A stretch of DNA of 16,568 bases from Glomus cerebriforme. Lineage: Eukaryota > Glomeromycota > Glomeromycetes > Glomerales > Glomeraceae. Within the stretch, counting starts at the first letter, position 1. The number at the start of each line of letters is the position of its first letter. The notes under the pieces were generated by a model, which was given only the letters and a program-made list of their open reading frames with translations, had not been told where the DNA came from and made no database searches. Location of the stretch: assembly GCA_003550305.1 (NCBI GenBank), contig QKYT01000168.1, positions 29,145 through 45,712 on the forward strand. Reading direction: 5' to 3'. A program made the position numbers and the translations under genes. Positions 8,986-16,568 of the stretch are shown here, piece by piece.

Positions 8986-9775
8986 CAATCAACCCCCTTT
9001 ATAATCACACCTCTTGGAACTGACAAATGGTGTAATTATAAAGAGGTGTGCTTATAGTAAGGTTTTTTTTATATAATCACACATATAGATAATTTTTGTT
9101 TTGATGTGATTATATACAAAAAAATTTTTTTATTAATAAAACATTAATAAATTCATAAAATTTTAAAAATTTTATTATTTTTAAGTTATTATAATTTTAT
9201 TTTTTACATATATAAATTAAATTATAATTATATTATAATGTGTAGATTTTAATTACCTTTTAAATGAATCTTTAATTGTAATAATTGGATAAAATTCATA
9301 AAGTTTTATTATAACTGAAATCATTGATAAACTTCAATAATAAATGCATAAAAAAACTTAGTTGTTCTTTGAATATCTGATCCAGGATATTTTTCATTAA
9401 AAAATGAAGCAACAGCAGCTTGTTTCATATTAGGATTTGCTAGCATGTATTCACAGATTTCTTTCCTTATATCAATACTAACAGCAGTACGAATTTGCCA
9501 AATAAGTGACATAGTTGTAAATAAGTTGCACAAACTGCATAAAAATGCATATCTTATCAGTTATATTATCAGATCACATGATTAGTATGCTTATAAATAG
9601 GAAATTTTCCTTATATTTACTATGATATGGGACTGATGATTGGTGTGATTATATTTTTAATTAATAAAATGATTATAAAAAAAGCATTTTCTATATAAAA
9701 AAGTTCAGACCAAATTATTTGTGCTTTAAGGGAGGGAGTGCTTATATAAGAGATGCTTATAAAGGAGGTCGACTG
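8986..9775 (-). mobile_element. Tigger/pogo-type DNA transposon, internally deleted (790 bases)
   Basis: Terminal inverted repeats start CAATCAACCCCCTTTATAA at the left end (8986) and, reverse-complemented, CAGTCGACCTCCTTTATAA at the right end (9775), with 16 of the first 19 positions matching. The element is bounded by TA at 8984-8985 and TA at 9776-9777, the target duplication expected of the Tc1/mariner-pogo superfamily. A GTGTGATTATA-like motif recurs near both ends (9001-9011, 9031-9040, 9072-9082, 9106-9114, 9643-9653). Near the left end there is a 10-base inverted pair, cacacctctt with aagaggtgtg. Inside, the only coding remnant is a CENP-B-type DNA-binding segment on the minus strand. 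The DDE catalytic domain is missing, so it cannot mobilise itself. Confidence 0.85.
9321..9512 (-). pseudogene. CENP-B N-terminal HTH remnant of pogo/Tigger transposase
   Basis: From the ATG at 9512-9510 the minus strand gives 63 residues. Residues about 8-45 match the first helix-turn-helix of CENP-B/Tigger transposases (strings RKEICEYMLANPNMKQAAVA and FFNEKYPGSDIQRTT). In the family this domain binds the terminal repeats. After QRTT the expected helix end is replaced by unrelated residues (KFFYAFIIEVYQ) and a stop. The second HTH and the DDE nuclease domain are absent, against roughly 450-500 residues for a full transposase. The open frame continues 5' of the ATG for seven codons to a TTG. 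A truncated DNA-binding protein could in principle be made, but no promoter evidence is visible. Confidence 0.75.
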
Positions 9776-10310
9776 TATAGGAAAAAGTAACCCAGCTGGT
9801 TTGGTATTTGGTTGTCTTTTATTTTTAATTTAGTTTTTATTTTCTGATCACTTCTAGATGCTTCTTTCTGAGTAGTTTCTGGAAAGGCGCAGCTTGCTGT
9901 TTTCTTCTTCATACTCGTTACTTTAAGTGAGGGGAGTGAGGGTATCCAAAATTTGATTTGCAGCTGATCACTGCTATGTAATTGATTCCCACTGTTGTTA
10001 TATTTCCATTAGTTTAGTTTCACAGATAGGAATTCTTTTTGTATGTCCTTAAGAAGTTGTTTTGATTGGATATTTGATGAAAAATTTTCTACTTGTATTT
10101 TTCTTATTTTTGTATACTTACATTTAAGCTGTGGTTTAAATAATATACATAATTCTTATTATCTTCCATCTGTGGATTCTTTTCTCATCCTCTTTACTTT
10201 TGATACTTGGTCATTATGAGCAATTTTGGATTTCTGAAGAAGTTTAACATATGCCTGTAATCAAGTTCAAGAAGCCATTTTATTCTCTATCTAACTTTAT
10301 TATTTTGAAA

Positions 10311-10692
10311 GATTTAGTTTTACTGGAAAACTTTGTTATTAATCTTCTGATTCTGAAAGTTGGTACTAGTGACTGACTTTTATAACCTTACTTAATATTT
10401 CATGCTAATTTAAAGATCTATCTGTACTTAAGAAGAGATTTATGTAAACTGATGAAGGAGTCATCACCAATAAGATTGAATCATTATGACCAATGTAAAG
10501 TTATTGAAAAATATCATTTTTAGAATTACTGGAAAACTTTGTCATTAGTTTCTCTCTTCTGGAAATTGGTACTAGCAGCCAATTTTTATAACTTCATTTA
10601 ATATATTATGCTAGTTTAAAGATCCACTATTTATTTAGTCTTTTGAGAGGAGATACATATGAACTAATTTGAGAACTATTACCAATATTTCA
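10311..10692. repeat. diverged direct duplication, about 170 bases, 206 apart
   Basis: Copy A (about 10311-10484) and copy B (about 10514-10692) align through tactggaaaactttgt, ttggtacta, tttataac, tttaaagat and accaata. On the minus strand both read through a shared pattern, SLN-stop, then YQ, then two stops, then QSFPV. The stops therefore predate the duplication and neither copy was coding when it arose. Confidence 0.6.
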
Positions 10693-11687
10693 AAGCCATA
10701 CATAGTTAAAGATAGGATTGTTATTTTGTTCTTGAATGATGGAAGATAGGGAAAGGTGAAGAGGTTCAGTGTAAGCTCTTTGATGGATAGGTATAGGAAT
10801 AGTATAGTGTTGGGTAGGAAAAGTATTAATAGAATAGAGAAAATAGCATTAAAAAAAATATATAATATTTTATTTATTAACAAAAGTAGTAGTATTTACT
10901 GCGAAGCTAAGGTAATTCTTATTGTAATTATATGTATGATTCTGTTCTTTATGAACAGGACAAGACCTCTCAGACTGAATACATATGGGATTGTATCATA
11001 CAATTTGATAATAGCGGTCCTATTCCTCATCCTACTTCACTGGTAGGTCAAAGGTAACTTGGTCAAGTATTTTCATTCCTCTTTAAGATTACAAGCATAA
11101 TTATCTAAGAGAGGGTTGTTTTCATCCTCCACTTGTAAAAGAGTAAACATGATACCTTTTTTTAGTCATGATGACATGAACAAATAATTGTAACGTGCGA
11201 TAATGTTTAAACTTTAATCTGATTATGTATTCTTAAATAATAATCAATAAAGTTTTTACATGAAAAAAAAATATTTGGATTTTATTGAAATATCCAGATA
11301 AATTAGACAGATATCCAATTGAACAGATAAATGTAAATCAGATATCCAGATAGTCATTAGTTGAAATATTAGAAAAAATATTAAACTATAAATATAAGTT
11401 TATTATTGCTATTTTAAAGTCTTGCATCAAATTTACTTCTGTATAAAATCCAGATAAGATATAAAAATTCAAAGTGATATATTTTAATTTTCACTTTCAT
11501 TTATTTAGTAAACACTTATCTTAAAAAATGAAATTTGATTCTTACTAGTCCAAGCATCAATTATAAAGAAAAGCAAACCAGATGCTTCCTATTTTGTTTA
11601 CATTAATTTAATAACATTAATTTTAAAATTGTTAAATATAAGAAATCTATTAAATATTAAAAAAATTTTAAAAATTCAACCTTTTAA
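10693..11687. other. intergenic stretch, only chance-length frames
   Basis: Two overlapping frames on opposite strands (10756-11046 plus, 10635-10883 minus) have non-ATG starts, no recognisable motif and chance-level length for this composition. Short palindromes occur at about 10938-10954 (CTGTTC arms) and 10992-11006 (ATTGTAT arms). An AATAAA on the plus strand at 11246-11251 is followed by an A-run at 11263-11270. Degenerate gatatcca repeats occupy about 11285-11355. No gene is supported. Confidence 0.45.
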
Positions 11688-14365
11688 TTATTTTTTTTTT
11701 GCTAATAAACCTTTTTCATTAAAATATAAATATTTTTCAGTAGTGTTTTTTGGTTCAGGTAAATTAAAGTCAAATTGAAGAGATTTGTTAGTAAATCTAA
11801 AGCTAGTTGTTCCAGTATAACTCTCTGCAACATTAATTTGTTCTACGAGTCTTTTGACATTATTTTTAGATAATTGATTAGGTCTAGTTCCACGATATTG
11901 ACCACGTATTTTACGATCAGCAGCATCAAATTGATGTTTGTTTTTAATCTTAGCAAATGTTTTAACTTCTTTAAGAATGTCTAGGGTAGTAGGTCGTTTT
12001 TCTGGATCAGCATCTAAACATTTTTGCATCAATTCATGGTAGCATTTTGGAGTTCCAATTAAATTATTTGGACGCATTCCATTAACTATATCAAGAATCA
12101 ACTTCTTCTCATCATCAGTTTTATAATCAGAATATGGTTCATCTCCTGATGCCAATTCCCACATTATAATACCAAAACTATAAATGTCTGATTTAATAGA
12201 AGTTAAATTTCCTTTTCCTGCTAAAACTTCAGGAGCAATATATAATAAATTACCATATTTTTGTTGGTCCATTTCAGAATTTAAATTGGCACATGAATCC
12301 AATTCAGAAATGTATACTTTTAATTTACATTTCCAATTATTTTCTTGAATTAATATATTTCCTGGATATAAATCACGATGTATGTAATTTGCCTTATGAA
12401 TGTTACAAAGACTCTCTGCAAGTTTTTGTAATATTGATAATCTTTCTGACCAACTATATGGAAATTTTCTCCAAATATATTGACGAAAATTTCCACCATT
12501 TGCGTACTTTAAAACCATATAATAAGATTTAGTTTCTGGATCTTGAGTGAATCCATAACAACTTATAACGTTTTTAATTTCTAAATGCAATCCTAGATTT
12601 TTAATAGTTGATTCAAATCTAAATTCTCGCAAAATTATTTGAACTGGTTTTGTTCTCTCCCATTGTTGAGATTCTTCATTCCATTTTTCTCTTATTCCAT
12701 CTAACCAAGTTGCGATAAAAATTTTACAATATGATCCTTGTATAAGCAATCCTACATTTTCAAATCGATCAAAATTAATCCATTCAAAATATTTGTTATG
12801 TTTTGTTGCATTAAGTTGAGAATTTCGAATAAGTTCATCAAGATCATTGTTTCCACTTGTCCAATTATTAAAATTTTCCCGGAATTTGTTAGCTTCACAT
12901 TTATTACACCACCAATCTGTGAACTTTAAACTGCAACTTTTGCAAATTTTTTGTGTTAGACCTTCAGGTATAGTTAAAGAAGACAGATTATTAAAATCTG
13001 AAAAAACAATAACAATGGTTAATTTAAATGACTAATAAAAAAAATAAATGAACCAATTTAATAATATTACCGGAAGTATTAATTTCTTCAACTGATGAGA
13101 CCGATACATCTTTATTATCTTTATTATCTTTATTATCAGAATCTTCAAAAACTGGTTCAAGTGATAAGGATTGCAATTTTGTAAGAATTAAACTTATTAA
13201 AGGTCTATAAACTGGTTCTGATTGCCAGCATTCAGTATAAATCTCTATGTATTCCATTGGGGTTCCTTTAACAGGATTTTCTCGTAATCCTTGAATAATT
13301 TTGAAGGATAAATGCACACAATCTTCTTTAAGAAAAGGTGCCCGATGACTTGAGATTTCCCACAGTACCACTCCTAAACTATAAATATCAGATTTTTCGT
13401 CCATTACAGTTTTTACATCCTTTAATTTTTCTGGGTCAATAAATGGTATCATTCCATAAATCTTATTTTTAGATGATATTATGCTATTTAAATTTTTAGA
13501 TAATCCAAAATCTGCTATTTTAATATTTCCATCATTAACGAGAATATTCTTGGTATGCTAATTTTAAGTAGTATAAAATAAAATAAAATTAAATATTAAT
13601 TATTTTTCAACCATGTTTTATAATTTAATAAAGATTATTACCAGATCACGGTGTGCAATATTCAGTTCATGAAGATATTGAAGCCCTTCTGCGATTTGAA
13701 TTGCAAGTTGCACTTTCTTTTTCCATTCAAAATTACAATTCTTTTTCTTAATTAAAAATTCACGTAAATCTCCTTCATTTGCGTATTCCAGTATGAGATA
13801 ATACAACCCTTCATCAATATCTTTATAAAAAGCATAAGTTAATGTATAATTACAAATTAAACAACAATATTATCAGTTATAATAACTAACTTCGGCTTAT
13901 TCCATGAAACGTAATTATTCTTTCATGTTTTACACGACTATGGATTTTTAACTAAAAATTGTAATCATAATTTTTAGTTTTACAAACAATTTAATAAAAG
14001 AGAAATATCGTAAATACGCATCCTGAAAATAAGCACCCCTGGCCTGAATTATGATTATTTGGCCTACGTTATGATGAGCATGGCCGGAATTATGTACAAA
14101 AAGGGTGCTTATTTTCGGGAATATACACTATATAGAATTTTAAAAATACCTCTTTAATAAATTTTTTAATAGAAGGTTCGTCATCTTCGGCAGATATAGG
14201 TATTTCTTTAATTGCTATGATTTCTGATTTATATTTTGTTTTAAAAATAATACCAAATCCACCACGTCCTATTCGGGTTTGTCTTTCACTAAGTTCGTTA
14301 TAAATTATTGTATTAATTTTATACTTTTCAATAGCAGTTTGATACCAATCTTCGTTTAAATTCAT
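11688..14365 (-). CDS. tandem kinase-pseudokinase gene, five exons
   Basis: Exons on the minus strand: 14365-14150, 13951-13891, 13820-13642, 13557-13071, 12997-11688. Donors are GTATTT, GTTAGT, GTAATA and GTAATA; acceptors are TAG, AAG, TAG and CAG. Phases (0, 1, 0, 1) agree at every join, giving 2253 bases and 750 residues. The first domain is a complete TKL-like kinase: GRGGFG at 33-38, AIK with K53, candidate E72, HRDLHTKN at 149-156, DFG at 168-170, then IDPE and DIYSLG. A linker with DNK repeats follows. A CxxC/CxxC zinc motif (C333, C336, C345, C348) and FNNWTSGN lead into a second kinase fold from about 393. There the glycine loop is degenerate (LLIQGSYCKIF), the VAIK position reads IILR (R438), HRDLYPGN is kept (521-528), and DFG is replaced by ELD (546-548). 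APE and DIYSFG remain. The first domain is likely active and the second a pseudokinase. The start is the first ATG in frame. The substrate is unknown. Confidence 0.8.
13108..13137 (-). repeat. in-frame 9-base tandem repeat in linker
   Basis: The plus-strand unit atctttatt is repeated three times with a partial fourth. On the coding strand it gives the DNK repeats of the linker between the first kinase domain and the zinc motif. Such a repeat can change length by whole codons without breaking the frame. Confidence 0.8.
14021..14120. mobile_element. MITE of about 100 bases in intron 1 of the kinase gene
   Basis: The 18-base ends, TCCTGAAAATAAGCACCC at 14021-14038 and its reverse complement at 14103-14120, agree at 17 of 18 positions. 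The interior carries repeated ggcc-gaattatg-like words. It lies inside the 198-base intron 14149-13952, which is more than twice as long as the other three introns (70-84 bases). The ATAAGCAC word also occurs in the right terminal repeat of the Tigger element at 8986-9775, so a pogo/Tigger-derived MITE is possible. The exact target duplication was not resolved. Confidence 0.7.
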
Positions 14366-15530
14366 TGTTAAAGATTTGTGAAAAATATTCAAATCCCTGC
14401 TGAATATATATTTTTTTGAATATACAGTATTTATAATAAATAAACTTTAGCCAGATTTCTTTAATTACCCCTAAATAAAGGCATCATTATCTTTGAACTA
14501 TTTCTAAATTAAGTATATAAATATTGCTGTGGCTTGTGGTACGATTTTCAGCCAAATTTATGAAATAAGTTTCAGAATTTCGAAATTTTAAAAAAATTTA
14601 TATACTGTAATTTGTATAATTACAATTAAACATTACATGAATTATATATAAAGCAACTGACTTGTATCATTAAAATTTTAATTTATTTTTTCTTTACTGT
14701 AAATAAAATAAATCAGTTATTGTACAATTAAAACATTTTCGGGAAAAAAAATATGCGAAAATATTCAACCGTATATAGCAAATATCAAACGGAATATTTG
14801 TGCAAGAAAACACATACCGTCCATATTTAGATAATCAAAGAATTAATAATGTAACGCAATTCCTTATTTAGAAATAATTAAAATCGTGTCATCTAAAAAT
14901 TAAAAATTCAATTTAATCTGGGGTAAAAAAATTTAAGATCGATGTTTACATATCCCAGGAAATATTAGACGAAGTTGAGGAGTGTAATTGAAAAATCTGA
15001 TTAAAAAAAATCGGTGCGTTTATAAACAAAATGATGAATCTCTCAAGGGAATTTTTGTAGTAGTTTTGATATAAAATCATTATATCAAATACATAAAGAT
15101 TTTATGACAAGGAGGAGTGATACACTGTGACGACTAATCTCTAGTATGCTTTGTTTAAAATTTATAATGCCATATAAATCAAAAATAAATTAACATTAAT
15201 TTATTTATTATCTCGCAATTTATATTTGCAGATGTTAAAAAGAAGTTATCGCGTACTGTTATGTAATATTTAACTTTATTAACAATAAAAAGTTGATTTT
15301 TTTAGAAAAAATTTCATCTTTGGAAAGCTTAATTCTTTTGGTTAGTGCGCGTCGGGTTTTATTTATTAATATCGTACAAAATTCTATATAGTTTGATATA
15401 TCATACCGAAAATATTATATTAGAAATTATCGTTTAACATTGATTTATAGGTTGAAACCACTGAAGCTCGTAAAAAAATTTCTCAATTGAGTCATGAATA
15501 AAAGTATTCCAAAAGTCATTTGACCATCTT
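14366..15530. other. intergenic region between two kinase paralogues
   Basis: Upstream of the complete kinase gene and downstream of its paralogue. It is AT-rich without open frames worth calling. The promoter of the complete gene should lie at its left end (14366 upward), but no specific motif can be named. A perfect palindrome lies at 15065-15089 (TTTGATATAA arms, 5-base loop). Confidence 0.55.
15065..15089. repeat. perfect palindrome, 10-base arms
   Basis: TTTGATATAA at 15065-15074 is exactly inverted at 15080-15089 around a 5-base loop. In DNA this AT-rich, short palindromes arise often by chance, so its function is uncertain. Confidence 0.5.
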
Positions 15531-16568
15531 TTAATGATGATCCTTTTTACTCAGTAAATTTTCATCAAAATATATGCATTTTTCAGGAGCATTTTTTGGT
15601 TTAGGTAATTTATATTCAAATTGAAGATGGATGTTAGTAAATCTAAAGCCAACATAACCTTCTGCGACACCAAATGATTCTACAAATATTTCGTCATTAT
15701 CTTTAGATAATTGATTAGGTCTAGTTCCAGGATATTGACCGTATATTCTACGATCAGCAGCTTCAAATTGATGTTTATTAATTGTAATAAATGCTTTAAG
15801 CTCTTCAAGTAAATCTAGGGTAGTAGGTCGTTTTTCTGGATCAGCATCTAAACATTTTTGCATTAAATCATGATAACATTTTGGAGTTCCAATTACATCA
15901 TTTGGACGTGCTCCATTAATTATGTCAAGAATCAATTCATCCTCATCATCAGTTTTATAATTAGAATATGGTTCATCTCCTGATGCCAATTCCCACATTA
16001 TAATACCAAGACTATAAATGTCTGATTTAATAGAAGTCATGTTTCCTTTTCCTACTAAAACTTCAGGAGCAATGTATAATAAATTACCATATTTTTGTTG
16101 TTCTATTTTGGGATTTAAATTGGCACATGAATCCAATTCAGAAATGTATACTTCTAATTTACGTTGTTTCCAATTATCTTCTTGAATTAGTATATTTCCT
16201 GGATATAAATCACGATGTATATAATTTGCCTTATGAATATTATAAAGACTTCCTGCAATTTTCTCTAATATTGACAATCTTTCAATCCAACTACATGGAA
16301 ATTTTCTCCAAATATATTGACGAAAATTTCCACCATTCGCGTATTTTAATATCATGTAATAAGATTTAGTTTCTGGATTTTGTGTGAATCCATAACAATT
16401 TATAACATTTTCAATTTCTAAATGCAACCTTAGATTTCTAATGGTTGATTCAAATCTAAATTCTCGCAAAATTATTTGAACTGGTTTTGTTCTCTCCCAT
16501 TGTTGAGATTCTTCATTCCATTTTTCTCTTATTCCATCTAACCAAGTTGCGATAAAAATTTTACAATA
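15531..16568 (-). CDS. pseudokinase-domain paralogue, 5' end outside the window
   Basis: An open minus-strand frame runs from the window edge at 16568 to a TAA at 15533-15531, 345 codons, with no start visible. It corresponds to residues about 403-750 of the gene at 11688-14365 and shows the same pseudokinase features: YCKIF in place of a glycine loop, IILR at the VAIK position, HRDLYPGNIL kept, ISELDSC instead of a DFG motif, then IAPE and DIYSLG. The C-terminal tail (GTRPNQLSK, then FRFTN and LPKPKN) is also shared. The two copies lie head-to-tail about 1.2 kb apart. An upstream zinc motif and first kinase domain would be expected beyond the window, but this cannot be seen. The frame is intact, without stops, so the copy is likely functional. 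Confidence 0.8.
   Translation of the reverse strand, partial: YCKIFIATWLDGIREKWNEESQQWERTKPVQIILREFRFESTIRNLRLHLEIENVINCYGFTQNPETKSYYMILKYANGGNFRQYIWRKFPCSWIERLSILEKIAGSLYNIHKANYIHRDLYPGNILIQEDNWKQRKLEVYISELDSCANLNPKIEQQKYGNLLYIAPEVLVGKGNMTSIKSDIYSLGIIMWELASGDEPYSNYKTDDEDELILDIINGARPNDVIGTPKCYHDLMQKCLDADPEKRPTTLDLLEELKAFITINKHQFEAADRRIYGQYPGTRPNQLSKDNDEIFVESFGVAEGYVGFRFTNIHLQFEYKLPKPKNAPEKCIYFDENLLSKKDHH

Larger units (their letters stand above)
8700..10257 (-). pseudogene. lysine-rich unknown coding relic, split by a Tigger insertion
   Basis: Minus-strand reading. Fragment one, 10257-10162, has 32 codons (for example QKSKIAHNDQVSKVKRMRKE) ending in two stops. In another frame, 10137-10012 gives 42 codons (including KYTKIRKIQVENF), a single TAA at 10011-10009, then 77 open codons to 9778 (including SMKKKTASCAFPETTQKEAS and KIKTKLKIKDNQ). 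The transposon at 8986-9775 intervenes. Deleting it plus one TA copy restores the same frame, which continues for 53 codons from 8985 to 8827 (for example YLEYQKELPCYLNPYF) to a TAA at 8826-8824, with 25 more codons after that stop. The restored frame between stops would be 130 codons. Base composition is less AT-biased than the flanks. I do not recognise the protein; it may belong to an old multicopy element. An ATG at 9912-9910 is available. Confidence 0.5.

Noticed and set aside
10635..10883. 82-codon minus-strand frame
   Set aside because: It starts at TTG, overlaps the frame on the other strand and is low-complexity. Its end runs into the duplicated unit with shared stops.
10756..11046. 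96-codon plus-strand frame with two hydrophobic runs
   Set aside because: It starts at GTG, has no recognised motif, and a run of this length is expected about once by chance in 16 kb of such AT content.
11246..11270. AATAAA followed by an A-run, suggesting a retrocopied transcript end
   Set aside because: No coding or duplicated sequence upstream supports a processed copy, and such strings are common in AT-rich DNA.
12293..12532. 79-codon plus-strand frame, and its counterpart at 16127-16369
   Set aside because: Both are antisense shadows of the pseudokinase coding sequence; the resemblance of the two follows from the paralogy of the real genes.
12738..13035. Two short plus-strand frames
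   Set aside because: They lie antisense to the zinc-motif exon of the kinase gene and across its fourth intron.
14385..14400. A tRNA-like T-arm string (ttcaaatccc)
   Set aside because: No acceptor stem or anticodon arm can be paired around it; no tRNA gene was found in the window.

Overview
The window looks like nuclear DNA from an arbuscular mycorrhizal fungus (Glomeromycotina, most likely Rhizophagus or a close relative). It is very AT-rich, and its short GT-AG introns run about 60-85 bases. Both a protein kinase family (TKL-like, with a CxxC zinc motif in front of a kinase fold) and a SAM-domain family that I associate with that genus are present. The taxonomic call is an inference from gene family and composition, not from a search. 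Four single ambiguous bases (n) lie at 224, 6489, 7232 and 8015.

Left part (1-4300) is a graveyard of multicopy genes. Positions 280-782 hold the decayed 3' half of a SAM-family gene. Positions 786-1345 hold a second, unrecognised relic. On the minus strand, 1860-2787 is the C-terminal part of a dead MULE-type transposase with a SWIM zinc finger. Positions 3112-4197 are a better preserved SAM-family pseudogene with a frameshift, an in-frame stop and an internal deletion, but with a readable intron.

Middle part (4300-11690) is mostly intergenic and repeat DNA. A small spliced minus-strand gene fits 5005-5388, although its start is unresolved. Other items are an imperfect inverted repeat (5595-5781), a roughly 150-base tandem repeat (6573-6990), a 35-base tandem repeat (7238-7307), and a cluster of fold-back palindromes (7489-7742). 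The clearest mobile element is a 790-base Tigger/pogo-type transposon (8986-9775) with TA target duplications. It keeps only a CENP-B-type DNA-binding segment. It sits inside an older lysine-rich minus-strand reading frame, which becomes continuous again when the element and one TA copy are removed on paper.

Right part (11688-16568) is the most interesting. Five minus-strand exons (14365 to 11688) join with consistent phases into one gene of about 750 codons. It encodes an intact kinase domain, a linker with a short repeat, a CxxC zinc motif, and a second kinase fold that has lost key catalytic residues (a pseudokinase). A paralogue of the second half lies head-to-tail at 15531-16568 and runs off the window. 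Its last 125 bases are identical to the first copy, while the rest has diverged. A MITE of about 100 bases sits in intron 1 of the complete gene. The active kinase plus pseudokinase layout suggests a signalling protein regulated within one chain; that function is inferred.
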